A stretch of DNA of 64,000 bases from Gymnogyps californianus (taxonomy: Eukaryota; Chordata; Aves; Accipitriformes; Cathartidae), in contig NC_059486.1 in NCBI RefSeq assembly GCF_018139145.2, positions 1,116,001 through 1,180,000 on the forward strand, in the 5' to 3' direction. The notes beneath the pieces were generated by a model, which searched no databases, was not told the DNA's origin, and saw only the letters and a program-made list of their open reading frames with translations. Positions 12,443 through 23,594 of the stretch are shown here, in pieces. Position 1 is the stretch's first letter, and each line of letters begins with the position of its first letter. The translations under genes were made by a program, and so were the position numbers.

Positions 12443-12945
12443 CACCGGAGCAGAGATTCCCCTGCAGCCCGTGGGGAAGACCATGGTGAGGCAGGCTGTC
12501 CCCCGGCAGCCCATGGAGGTCCACGGTGGAGCAGATCTCCACCTGCAGCCCGTGGAGGACCCCACGCTGGAGCAGGGGGATGCCCGAAGGAGGCTGTGAC
12601 CCCGTGGGAAGCCCACGCTGGAGCAGGCTGCTGGCAGGACCTGTGGCCCCATGGAGAGAGGAGCCCAGGCTGGAGCAGGTTTGCTGGCAGGGCTTGTGAC
12701 CCCGCGGGGGACCCACGCTGGAGCAGTCTGTTCCTGAAGGACTGCACCCCATGGAAGGGACCCACGCTGGAGCAGTTTGTGAAGAACTGCAGCCCGTGGG
12801 AAGGAGTCGCATTGGAGAAGTTCATGGAGGACTGCAGCCTGTGGAAAGGACTTGAGTTGAAGAAGCTCATGGAGGACTGTCTCCCGTGGGAGGGACCCCA
12901 CGCTGGAGCAGGGGAAGAGTGTGAGGAGTCCTCCCCCTGAGGAGG
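12443..12945 (+). repeat. Tandem array (~11 units of 39-52 bp) inside the long LTR
   Basis: Unit anchors, variants of CACGCTGGAGCAG, begin at about 12443, 12482, 12522, 12563, 12614, 12666, 12714, 12763, 12808, 12853 and 12899. The spacings are about 39-41 bp in the first part, 48-52 bp in the middle and 45-46 bp at the end. A second shared word, CCCGTGGGA or CCATGGA, sits between anchors. The units are diverged, as in an old minisatellite-like expansion fixed in the family rather than a recent slippage tract. Confidence 0.85.
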
Positions 12946-13131
12946 AAGGAGCGGCAGAAACAACGTGTGATGAACTGACTGCAACCCCCATTCCCGTCCC
13001 CCTGCGCCGCTGGGGGGGAGGAGGTAGAGGAATCGGGAGTAAAGCTGAGCCCGGGAAGAAGGCAGGGGTGGAGGGAAGGTGTTTTTAAGATTTGGTTTTA
13101 TTTCTCATTATCCTACTCTGATTTGAATGGT

Positions 13132-13137
13132 AATAAA
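13132..13137 (+). terminator. Polyadenylation signal of the long LTR
   Basis: AATAAA sits in the AT-rich stretch after the GC-rich array, about 180 bp before the 3' end of the LTR, where an R/U5 boundary would be expected. Confidence 0.55.
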
Positions 13138-13320
13138 TTAATTTCCCCAAGTCGAGTCTGTTTTGCCCGTGACGGTAATTGCTGAGTGATCTCCCTGTCC
13201 GTAGCTCGACCCATAAGCCTTTCGTTATATTTTCTCTCCCCTGTCCAGCTGAGGAGGGGAGTGATGGAGTGGCTTTGGTGGGCACCTGGCGTCCAGCCAG
13301 GGTCAGCCCACCACACTGAC

Positions 13321-15575
13321 TCTCGGAGCACAGAGCACCGTGCACACATTGCAGCTGAGGACAGGACACTGCAGTGGGCTCTCATCCCTGCTGCACCCTC
13401 AGCTTGTCATGTCATCTTGTAAAAACTGTTTCCCCTTGCTCTGCACAGAATGGCAGTGATTTTAGAGATCTCTGCAAAGCCGCCTGCACTCCCTTCATTA
13501 CACAGGCATTATAAATAGCAGCAACAGCAAAATTCCTGCAACGTTCCTTATAGGCTCCTGGCATCACCGAGGAAAGGCTTAAAACCTTTTGTTGGGACAC
13601 AGCTAAGCCTGGGGAGGAGGAGTGGGGCCAGGCAGCTGAGTGACCCAGGGGCAGCAAGATCCTCCCCAAGTGTAACGTGGATCTCTTTTACTCTCTGATT
13701 TTCCCAGGATCAGTGTCTGGGAGCACCCATGCTCCCCCCTCCCTCCCTTTGCATCTGAAAAGACTCCAGCATCTTCTTAAGCCCTGCTTAGCACCTAGAG
13801 AAACCATCTGGATACACAAAAGACACTTGATAAAAGCCTTCCTCTTTAGTACAGAGCAGAACTATGTAGGAAAAATGTGCTCTGAATTGGTTAGAGACAT
13901 ATAGAAAAGTCCTTTAACAGCTAGCACTTTCTGTGGAAAACCCGAGAGAAAAATCACCACTGCATGCCTTCCTGAGAAAGGTATTTTTTATTTAAGATAC
14001 AAAGTATTATTGTGTTTGTGTGCTGCCCTTCATCTGCATTAGTCCACTTAAAATCCCATTTAAGAAATATGAAATAATTCTGTTTTCTTTAAAGATATAT
14101 AAGCCCTGTTCCCAGAGGGATAAAAGAGCAACATAAAAAAAGGGACAGCTTTAGTAAAACAGCACTGCCAGGGGGCATCATAAATACATAAATTACTCAC
14201 AACTAGCAAGACATACTCACAAACTGCAGAACAAGCTCCCAGAGTACAAAGAAATATATTTGCACGCTAAAGGAAACCTGCACAGTAATGCAGTGTTCTG
14301 CTGCCTGGAGCTGCAGCCCCTCCACTGGTCATTGGCAATGTTCCCTAGAAAAAGGAAGAGCCATAGCAGTGTCTATACTGCCAGGCTAGTGCTTACCTGT
14401 GGGTCGCTCATCCCCAAACATTCAAACCTGTGGCCTGTAATTCTTTTGGAGCACAGCACCTGGAGCCCAACGAGCTCCCATCCAAACAGAGTGGTTCGCA
14501 GTGCTTACCACCCTTCAGGTCATGAGCAGAGACAGTGAGCCAGCAGCACCCCAGGTCCATGCAAAGATGGTTTTGTAGAGCAGTGGGTGCTCAGGGAAAC
14601 CTCAGGAAGCCCAAATGCCTCATACGGTTCACCCAGCTGTGTGCTGCTGGACCTGAGGACCATAGGCTGTCAAAACCCATGTCAGCACTTGGCCCTTTTT
14701 GTTGTGTCTCCCTCTATTCCTGACATTCTTTTATACTGCTTGGTTCCTTTTCCTTTTCCCATCAGTCCTCCTTGTGTTATGCTCCTTCTCTCAGTTAGTC
14801 ATCTCAGTCCTTATCCTTGAGCTGCTCACAGAGAGCCAGAGGAGATGCTGTTCTTGCTGGTCGGACTGTGCCAGCACTGGGGCAGGGAAGGAGGGAAGGT
14901 AAGAGGTTTGCTGCTCACAGGATTTCCTACAATCAGCATCAGGAGGTGGCAGGAGCTGGGAGGCTGATGAATACATGTCTGCTAGCTATTTAAGTGTCTC
15001 ACTCAGAGGCATGGAGCAGAGCCTGCTGAAGTTCAGATGATGGGCCTAACCAGCAGCTCCTCAAACACCTTCACACAGAGAGGACCTGCCCCAGGTCACC
15101 CTACTGCCACTCACAGCCCATGGGCCACCTAGACTCGGGGTTAGACTTTGTATAATGACAATGATCCTGGCAAAAGCTTCAAGCCTTGGGGCAAGGCTAC
15201 CAACCGACCTTCCTCAGCCAATGTCCCCAGCAACATCTCTAGGACAGCTGGCTTCATTACACATATCTGGCTCTGGTGAGTGTCTTGCTCTATTTATTCT
15301 AGTTTCAAATCAGGAGGAGGTGGGAAGGAAAAGGAAGGAGCTGTGGAGGACTCTCTAGGTTCCCATAATCCCCCAGATTCCTTGTCTTCCATTGCACATA
15401 CAGCTAGTAACAGAGTTGACTTATGTATATTATGTGATGTATTTCTGCCTAATCATTTTTACATATTCCAACTTTCTAACTTTGTACAAAAGGTTGTAAT
15501 AAAAATTATCCTGTATGTGGGAGGCTGGAGTCCACTGGCTGCTGGAGTTCTAGAAACTTGTATTGTGGCGAGAAG
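13321..15575. other. Gene-free stretch
   Basis: Unique sequence. The AT-rich part at 13900-14260 has no long frame. Frames of 60-92 codons at 14260-14900 show no recognisable homology. No mobile element was recognised. Confidence 0.5.
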
Positions 15576-15579
15576 AGTT

Positions 15580-15990
15580 TGGCTCCATCATCTCTGTAAC
15601 TCCTCTTCAAGTAGTTGTACGCAGCTATTAGATTATACACCTGCACCTCCTCTTCATTAGACGAAACCATCCCAGCTCCTCAGTGTCTCCTTGTAGGACA
15701 TGTGCTCCAAGCCCTGGGCCACCTTGTTAGGTCTCCAGTGGATCCCTTACAGTTTCTCATCATCTCTCTTGAACTGGAAGAGCTCAAAATTGGACATAGT
15801 ATTGCAGGCATACTGTCCTCCATGCCAAGTAAAGGCCCATAACACTTTCTCCCAGCATGCCGGCCACTCTCCTCCCAAACATAGCCCAGGGTACAGTTTG
15901 TTTTAATTGCAATAAAAGACACACTGTTGGTTCATACTCACTCTGGCATGCATTGTAACCCCCAGGCCCTTTTCAGCAGGACCAGTGTAT
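15580..15990 (-). mobile_element. CR1 LINE fragment, minus strand
   Basis: Plus-strand words match the complement of CR1 ORF2 and 3' sequence in order: GGCTCCATCATCTCTGTAAC, ATGTGCTCCAAGCCCTG, GAACTGGAAGAGCTCAAAATTGGACA, AGCATGCCGGCCACTCTCC and CCCCCAGGCCCTTTTCAGCAG. It is diverged, with indels. Both ends are truncated and no octamer tail was found. Confidence 0.8.
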
Positions 15991-15999
15991 CAGCGAGGA

Positions 16000-18900
16000 A
16001 ACAGTGCATAGTGTGGTCCAGCTTCCCAGCAGTCTAAATCCAATGAAACTGAGCTAAGGTTTCTTATTAGAGATACTGAATTGGTCCCTTATATACTGAA
16101 TTATGCATTCATAATGGCTATTATCGTCCATCATGGGTTGTTATGCTCTTTTTAATTGGTTAATGATTTTATCCATACGCTGAACACACACTAGCATTGT
16201 AGTTATTTTTAGAAGCTATATTTAGATATTTTCTGTCCTGCATATCTTTCACCATGCAATACCTCAGGTGTCTTTTGTATCTCTTCGTTGTCCTTTGAAG
16301 GATTACCGTCATCACTCCTGCTGATTATTACCTGGGTGCTTATCAGTTGAACTCCTGAGTTCCCCATTAATTCAGTTGCAGTTAAAATAATCGGGTATTT
16401 TTTTCAGGCATATACAGCACTTCTTCAGCCTGCTGTATTCACTACTGGAAGTATTGGCTTCTTCGGACTTGTCTTGTGCATTTGCAGAAAAAGACTGAAG
16501 ATAGGCTATACCCCTATATTGCACTAATTATGAAAAATAAAACACAGAGATAGGACCTAAGGAGTACCCACGTGGGTCAGCAGTGTTAGGAAAAAGAATA
16601 TGGAGACAGCAGAGCCGATGTGGGACACTGATGTCTCTGAGGTGCCTACAGAGAATCAAGAGGAAGAGTATACGATGCACCAGGGTTCAACATCATCGCA
16701 GCTGGCAGCCTCCACTCTGTTTGCCTTTGCTCCAGCGGTCACCCTGCGTTGGCCTGCCCACTTCAGGCAGGCTTATTTATCTCAGATAGGTACCACAGCT
16801 GACTCTATCCAGTGTCTGACAAGGGACGGTGCTGTGGCAATAGCAAAGTTGGCGGACAAGCTGGAAAAGTGACTCTCCACCCTGCGGGGCTTTGGGGCTT
16901 TCTCTGTCTTTGGTTCCTTGTCACCTTGTGCCTGTCCTTTCTCTTGTGTCTTTATTTATGGCTAAGCACCAGGTCTCCTCATGTGTGGCGGTGTAGCATC
17001 CATTGTAATGGGACCTCAGCTGCTCTTGCAGCATTGTCAGCATTGCAGCACTCCTGGGAGTGAGGAGAGAGCTGGGCTTTCTCCTGCATTCATGAAACCC
17101 CACACCAGGAGAAAGGTAACGGCAAGGAGAGTATCTCCTTCCGCCTCCAACAGACAGGACTCGGCAGGACAGCACACATGGGCTGGCTGAGGAAGTCACA
17201 AGGATGGAAAAGGCTTGAGGAACAGGAGAGTTAGTACCTGCAAGAGTACTAACCTCTCGCCTCTTCTCAGCTGCTTTCTGCTCTCTATGTTCTCCCCAGT
17301 GAAGTTCAGGATAACCTCTCAGCGTGTTTCTTGGAGCTTGTTCTGACATTTTCAAAGCAACATTTTGGTTGCATTACTATATTACATCCTTAATGCAGCA
17401 AGGACAAATTGAAGAGTCAGCAACTTCAAATGTTACCTTTCAGAGAGCATGCTTTATTATTATAAATTCATAACTACCTTCCCTCATTTTTCTTTGCTGT
17501 CATCTCAACTGTTCCCTTTTCTTTCCATCCCTGTATTTAAGGTGTTTTCTTTTTAGCAGATCCACCTTTCTGGGCTTTTGCACTCTACTGCAGCTGTAGC
17601 TGTGCATCATCACATAGTTGGTCTGGTCTGTGGATGACCAAGACAGACAAGATCTTGCAGACAACCACAGCAGCAGAAAGAAAGTCCTCCATAAAATCTC
17701 CACAAAAAGGAAAGAATTTGAGGTTCAAAGGCCTGATGAACCAGTCTTGGGTCATATGTCAACTGCTGAACATGATCAATTCTTCTTTCAGAACTTGTCT
17801 TGTGTTGTGGTGATAGTCTCCAAGAATTGCTTTGTAAACTGTGTAAAGTCTTCCTTTGAAGGTACTTGGGTTTATTTATTCTAACAGAAGACTCCAGACA
17901 GACTCTTTAGAAAGTGGATGCTGCAAGTGACTCTGTCAGATACCTGAGCTGAGTTAAAATCCATGTTCATATATACAATCCTTACACGGTCCATTTTGAT
18001 CATCCTTTGCAGAGTGCACCGTGTCTTCTTGTCCGGAAATCTCCAGAGTATGTTTTATCCAGCATCCCCTGTGGCATGTCACACACATGAATGTCTTCGC
18101 TGTTGTCTGGAGGAGCAGTTCTGACCTTGAGCCTCAGAGCATACCCCTAAACTTGCAAGGACTGAAACCGCAAAGGATCTGTCTACAATCTGGGAGGAAG
18201 GGGCAAAAGTCTCCTGGATTAATTGAATTATATCAAGGGCTTCCCAAGTGTTTAGATCTAGAAGACAAAGTGAGAGACATAGGAACAAAACCCAGCTCTC
18301 AAGGGACTAGTTGTAACATGCACAAAATCTTTTGGCTCTAACACCACCTTGGCTAACCCACTCCAGAAACATCACCGTGAAGGAACCCCTTCAGTTCCCA
18401 GAAGGCAAAGGTTAAGGAAATCTTACCCTTTCAGTAGAAACACTTCCCTCTGAGTAGGAATATTTGGGCAGACTGGGTTATATCTGATGGCATAACGTGC
18501 CTGCACTGGCCCCAGGGCAGGACCAAGGGCTGTTGTACATGGAACAGGTTATCCAGGTCACCTCATCTTCTTATGAGGTAAGGGGGAAATTGAATTCACA
18601 TATGAAATGGGAGGAAAACGAAAGAGACAAATGATTCAGAGCATCATTCAGTGCTGCTAAAGGGCAGTTCAATGTCTCCTTTAGCAAGGCACAGTTCTGC
18701 TTGGCCCCACCATATCTCCAAAAGGCTTCGACACTAGCTGTGGCTAGAGCCCATGGTGAGCCAGTCCTGCGGATTTGAAGAGAGGGGCTATTGCAATTCA
18801 GCTGTTTCTGTGAAGGAAACTTCTGTTCTGATCCATAGTTTTAGAAAATTTGGGGGTTTTTTAGCATTAGTAAGCAGTTTCTAGAAAGCAAATGAAACAG

Positions 18901-20685
18901 TCCAATTACTTTTGGCTTCTCCCAGGAGGTCTCTGAGTTAGTAAAGTTAATTAATAAAAGAAGGCAGCAAACAAGTTAACATAAGAGTAATATATTACCA
19001 TCCTTAACTCTGACATTACGGTTGCGTTTGCTCATCCTGACTCTCCTGACATTGAGACTGGGCAGCAGAGGCTGAAGGAGGGAGATCCAAGTAGCAGAAG
19101 GACAGGAAAACTTGAGGTGGGGAGGGGGTGAGCATAAGGCAAGAAGAGTTTACTCATCGAAAATACTGAACACTCTCTCCTGTACTTGGCTGGCATGCTG
19201 TGAGCTCATGGGATGGTGCAAATGTTGCATGCAAAAGACAGATACGGTAAGGCTGCTTCCCTGTACTCAGCTGTATTCACCAACACCACAGGCTGAAACT
19301 CGCCCTGCTGCCTTCTGGGTGGTGTAACTGGAAAATTACATCTTGTCCTTACACCTTCCATTGCTGCTGTGATTTCCTATTGCCTCTGATGGTGCTGAGC
19401 TTTTGACCTGTGCTCTTCCTTCTTGCTCGGTCTCTGCCCAGCCGTGTTTGTCCACCACCCCCCGTGCCTTCATCCATCATCTCATAACCCAGCGAGGGAT
19501 GTGCCCATGAAACACTGTCACCAGGTGGCCACTGACTTTACCCAGTTCCACAATCTCAGCCCCACGAGCTCTGTGAGCTCCTTGTCTTTAGTCACTGCAG
19601 CACTAGTGCATCTTTGAGCATTTCCCTCTCCGTCACTCATTTTCTCATCCAATTCTTTAATTCCCTGCAGCTTGGCCTGCTTAGAGTTGTTCTTTAACTA
19701 CTTCATGAATTAACCCTTCTGTCACTATGTATTATTAAACGCCATCACCCACTCTCAGAAGATATTATGAACCCTCTTCCAAAGCCACCTGTGCTGTGAC
19801 GGTCACAAAACCACTGACCGCAGCCAGCCTGCTGCCTGCTACATTAGTGCTCATTTGCATTCTTAAAGCGTATGATTTGATGGCGAGTTTTTTGGAGCAG
19901 AAACTCTCCATTCATCAGAGGGATACATGGACTCCATAGTGGTAGTCAGGTATTTATGAATCTCCACATAATATTAAATTAATACAATGGTAATTTATCA
20001 GCCTGGCATCTCTTAATTGAACAGGACTAAGAGGCAAAGGGAAGAAAATGGATGCTGGGTTTTTTCCTAAGCTAAAGTATTTGCATCTGGTACTGGTGAA
20101 TCATAAGATATCGCACCATAAAGGTTTCATGGGCTCTTTCACAGCCTGGCTGTGCTATTCTGACAGATACCTAACGCAAGGTGTTGCAAGCCCTGAACCC
20201 TGAGTCGGTGTAATTTTCAGACCCTGAACCTCTGGTTTTACTGCATCAAAGTTGTACAGAACAGAAAGTGTTTCCACGGGAGCCTGGCACAGGAGGTCTG
20301 GCCCTGCATTTTGATACCTGCAGTAGGATGCACTCTGCTAATCAACTGCAAAGGGCAAGGAGGATGTGAAGAGACCCTGATGTTGTCTTAGAATAAATAA
20401 GCCCCTCAGCTGGATCTATTTATCAGAGGATGTAGCTTAAACTGAAATGCAAGCAGGAAGGCTATAGAACAAAATGATAAAATGGCAGGAACCCTCCCCA
20501 GAATCAGACAGCGTTCACACACGAGTCCAAAGGGAACTCAAGGACAAAACAGTTGTTATAGGCAACCTCTGGTTTAAAACCATCATGGGAGTAGAGAATT
20601 TTTTTCAGGTTTTCTGGTTTAGCTAACAACAAGTCTGAAAGACCAGAGCCTTCAGGCATTTTTAGGACAATGGCTAAAGATAATG
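16000..20685. other. Gene-free stretch
   Basis: Largely unique, AT-rich in parts (16050-16550, 18840-19020, 19940-20050). One 90-codon frame at 16600-16872 is listed separately. No repeats or RNA genes were recognised. Confidence 0.45.
16600..16872 (+). CDS. Hypothetical 90-codon frame, doubtful
   Basis: The translation has a balanced, protein-like composition: an acidic N-terminal part (residues ~1-30 rich in Glu, Asp and Thr), then a more hydrophobic middle, then a charged end finishing in KLADKLEK. No signal peptide, zinc-binding motif or known domain is visible. There is no obvious promoter or flanking exon. It could be a lineage-specific small protein, an exon of a longer gene, a decayed retroelement piece or chance. 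Frames of this length are expected by chance in 64 kb. Confidence 0.12.
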   Translation: METAEPMWDTDVSEVPTENQEEEYTMHQGSTSSQLAASTLFAFAPAVTLRWPAHFRQAYLSQIGTTADSIQCLTRDGAVAIAKLADKLEK

Positions 20686-20689
20686 TATT

Positions 20690-21545
20690 GGGGAAGAGTC
20701 AGTGCGGCTTTTCTCAGGAGAAGTCAAACCACTACTGAACACCACCAAAGGAGGCCACAGTCACATCCCAGAGGAGACCTGGCTGATTCGGTCTACTCAT
20801 AGTCTGAAGAGCACACAGTAAGGTCCCTCACAAGAGGCTTTTAGAGAAATTATGTTGCCATAGGAAGAAAGGTGAAGGTCCTCATGTGGATGAATATGTG
20901 GTTGAAAGAAAGGAAAGGCGTTAGGAGTAAATGAGCAGTGCCACAGTGGAGGGAGGCCAGCAGGGAACTGCCTGGGTTTCTGTGCCAGGATCTGTGCTGC
21001 TCAGCTTTCTCGTAAACAATCTGGAGAGGAGCACGAGTGCTTAGGGAGCAGTTTGCTGCTGAGGCACCATTGCTCAGGGGACCAAGGAGAAAGAATTATA
21101 GAAGCACAATGTGATAAAATGGAAGGTGAAGTTTAATGTAAATAAATGTAAAGTCAAGTGCATAGGGGAAAATACTAATTACGCATCTCCAGTGATGGGC
21201 TCCAAGTTGATTACTGTCGTTCAGGAGTGAGGTAGTGAGATTATAACAGCTAGTTCCATGAATACATCAGCTCAGTACACAAAAAAGCAAATCAAATTAT
21301 AGAATTAAGAGGACAAGAGAGGGCAGATTCATAAAAATATGTATGTGATACCAGTAAATTCATGATAAGCGTCTACCCGAATACTGTGTGCAGTTCTGGT
21401 CCCTCCCATCTGAAACAGGAGATACAAGAGAGCCAAAAAAGGTAGAGAAAAGCACAACAGGGTGAGCAAGGTCATGGAAGGATTTCTGTACGAGGAGCAA
21501 TTGGATAGGTCAGGAGATTTCAGAAAGAAGTAGAGGTGACTATAA
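20690..21545 (+). mobile_element. Old CR1-type LINE ORF2 remnant
   Basis: The nucleotide order follows a CR1/L3-type reverse transcriptase. AAGGTCCCTCACAAGAGGCTTTTAGAG lies near 20821. CACAGTGGAGGGAGGCCAGCAGGGAACTGCC lies near 20943, followed by GGATCTGTGCTGCTCAGC. ATAAATGTAAAGTCAAGTGCATAGGGG lies near 21141. GAATACTGTGTGCAGTTCTGGTCCCTCCCATCT lies near 21380, and CGAGGAGCAATTGGATAGG near 21492. All frames are interrupted. It is much more diverged than the CR1 at 42.4-43.6 kb and so older. The edges are approximate. Confidence 0.75.
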
Positions 21546-23394
21546 GAAATATTGAAAACAGGAAAAGGATGTGAAGGTGACAGGCTCAGAGACAGAGAAG
21601 GGGAACGCCAGAGATAAACAGCTTGGTAGGGAAGCTCTCTTACAAAGCATTAAGGGAGCTTCTGGACATGCTCCAGAGCACCCTGCTTGGAGACATGTAC
21701 AGAGAAGAGAGAGGAAGCAGGTCCCACAGCCATTGCAACGCTCCTCATTCAACCTGGTCATATAGGATCTACCTAATGCAGACAGTCTCATAATTTAGTG
21801 AGACCTCAAATGGGGAGGGGACAAAGCCTGAAACCGCAGGTGAAGGAGGGTAGGGTAGGATAGGAAAAAAGGGTTGGACCTTGGAGGAAATAGAGGAGAT
21901 GGCTGCCTTACAAATGACATACATGGGGTCAGGTGCTTCTCCCAGTATGCTTTATAAGAGAGACAAGAAGGAAAAAAACCAAAAAGCATTTGCTGTTTTT
22001 TCTCAAACCAGCCCATGGGAGACTGCAGAGGGCAGGACCAGCAGCAGGACATGGATCTCCTCCTAGTCTGGGTGGTGGTTGTTGGGAGGCAGGATGTTAG
22101 GGCAGATGGACTTCATACGGCCTTGTACAGCCATTCACTCTCTATGTTATTCTCCCTTTTCCTATTGATGCAGCAATGAGGCTCTCAGTGATCGATGGGG
22201 AAGTGAGAGCACAAGTGTCCAGCAAACACAAACCTGGCAACACTGATAGTACTTCATTAGAGAAGTCAGTTAGCATCAGTGTGTGCACTCACTCTACTGT
22301 ATAAAATGAAGCGCTTCTGCATGTGTTAAAAAGGCAGGGCTGCGTGACTAGAGATCTGATCCCAAGCTCTTCTGGCCGTCATTTTGAAGTGACGCAGCTC
22401 TGCTCTCAGCAGATGTCCCGTTTGTGTACCTAAAGGCAGCTGTAGCTTTACACATGTGGAGCGGGTGGCATGCTTGGACAAGCTGAGCTCTGTAAGTCAC
22501 ACAATGGCCTTTAGAGCAAAGAAGTGCGCTGAGCATTGGGTTTACTTGCTGATGCAAAGTGTTGTGCAACTGTGCTGGAAGATCTCTCAGTTGCAATCCC
22601 TGTCTATAGAGTTGGGACAATTGGGCAATGGGACAGAAGAAAACTGTCTCCTTAGGATCTTGAACTGTGCAAGCCACACAGTGGCCTTGAGCTGGTGTTG
22701 GGTCGTTAGGAGCTCCTGCCAGAATTGTAACGTGGACTTGATCAAAACAAGATGTGTTCTCTTTTTTGACATTGATGGGTTTCAGCAATGACAGACGTAA
22801 TTCCCTGGACTCCAGCCCTTGGTGAAGAAGGCCTGAGAGACACTAATAAAGATGGGCATTGTCTGTTATCCATGTTCAAAGCCTGCTGGAAGATGACAGG
22901 CACTAAAGAAGGGACCACATCTTTAGACCACACACAATCCAGGCATGCTGGCACCCTTCCAGGGAGAAACGATGATTAAATAGCAAACCAAAGTAGTTTT
23001 ATACATTTGTTTTCTCTTGCTACAGTAGTCAGGGGCCTGTGCTGTCAGAGAGATATCTCAGGAAAAGGACAAACAGCAGCTGAGCTACCCATCCAAACAG
23101 AAAGTGAAATCGTTATCTTTGAACGGTCTCTGATATTCCTGGCTGCTCTGAGCCGGTGACCTTTTCATCATGTTCCTCTCTGCCCTGATGGTGAGTGAGT
23201 GGATGCCTGCCACCACACGCATGGCTTCGCTGCTCCTCTGGGTTAACAACCTCTGCCGTTTCCCTGGGTGATGCATCCCCTGCCCTTACGGCTGCAGGGT
23301 CCTCTTTGCGCCATTGACCGATATATGGTCTCATCCTCCAGTTGGGGAGAGCTCATGGCTCTTCTCAGATCCAGCCTCAGAGCAGGAGGTAGGA
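21546..23394. other. Gene-free stretch with a region open on both strands
   Basis: At 22348-22791 long frames exist on both strands (146 codons minus, 111 codons plus). Neither has a recognised domain. Two similar segments, near 22490-22515 and 22666-22691, share most of a 26-bp word. No other repeats were seen. Confidence 0.4.
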
Positions 23395-23396
23395 TC

Positions 23397-23590
23397 TGAG
23401 GCCAGAAGAGACCTCTGCGAGTCTCTGGCTCAACCTCTGATCAGAGCAGGGCCAACATCAGGTGGCTCAGGGCTTTGTGCTGTTGTTGTCTGAATATGTC
23501 CAAGGATGGAGATCCCACAGCCCCTCTGTGTGCCTGTCCCAGTGTTTGAGGACCCTGATCACCATTTATTTCCATTATAGCCCTTCCATC
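23397..23590 (-). mobile_element. CR1 LINE 3' fragment, minus strand
   Basis: Plus-strand text is the complement of a CR1 3' end: CAACCTCTGATCAGAGCAGGGCCAACAT, then CAAGGATGGAGATCCCACAGCC, CCCAGTGTTTGAGGACCCTGATCACC, and a diverged remainder. The octamer tail is missing. Confidence 0.78.
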
Positions 23591-23594
23591 CACC

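Larger units (their letters stand above)
12131..13315 (+). mobile_element. Solo LTR of a long (1185-bp) avian endogenous-retrovirus family
   Basis: The element begins TGTATTGGGTTTGCATGGC and ends CAGCCCACCACA, giving TG...CA termini. It is flanked by a perfect 5-bp duplication, ctgac at 12126-12130 and 13316-13320. It is unrelated by eye to the other four LTRs. From 12443 to about 12945 it carries a tandem array of units sharing the word GCTGGAGCAG. An AATAAA signal lies at 13132-13137, upstream of a GTGACGGTAATT-containing 3' part. A weak TATA-like GATTTAAG is at 12311-12318. No proviral interior is present. I recall this sequence type as a common dispersed LTR in neoavian genomes, but I cannot name the family with certainty. 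Several overlapping frames on both strands (up to 225 codons on the minus strand) arise from the array and are not genes. Confidence 0.9.

Noticed and set aside
12279..12991. Long overlapping minus-strand frames (177, 191 and 225 codons)
   Set aside because: They lie inside an LTR, are produced by its tandem GC-rich units, and are open in several frames at once, which a real coding sequence would not be.
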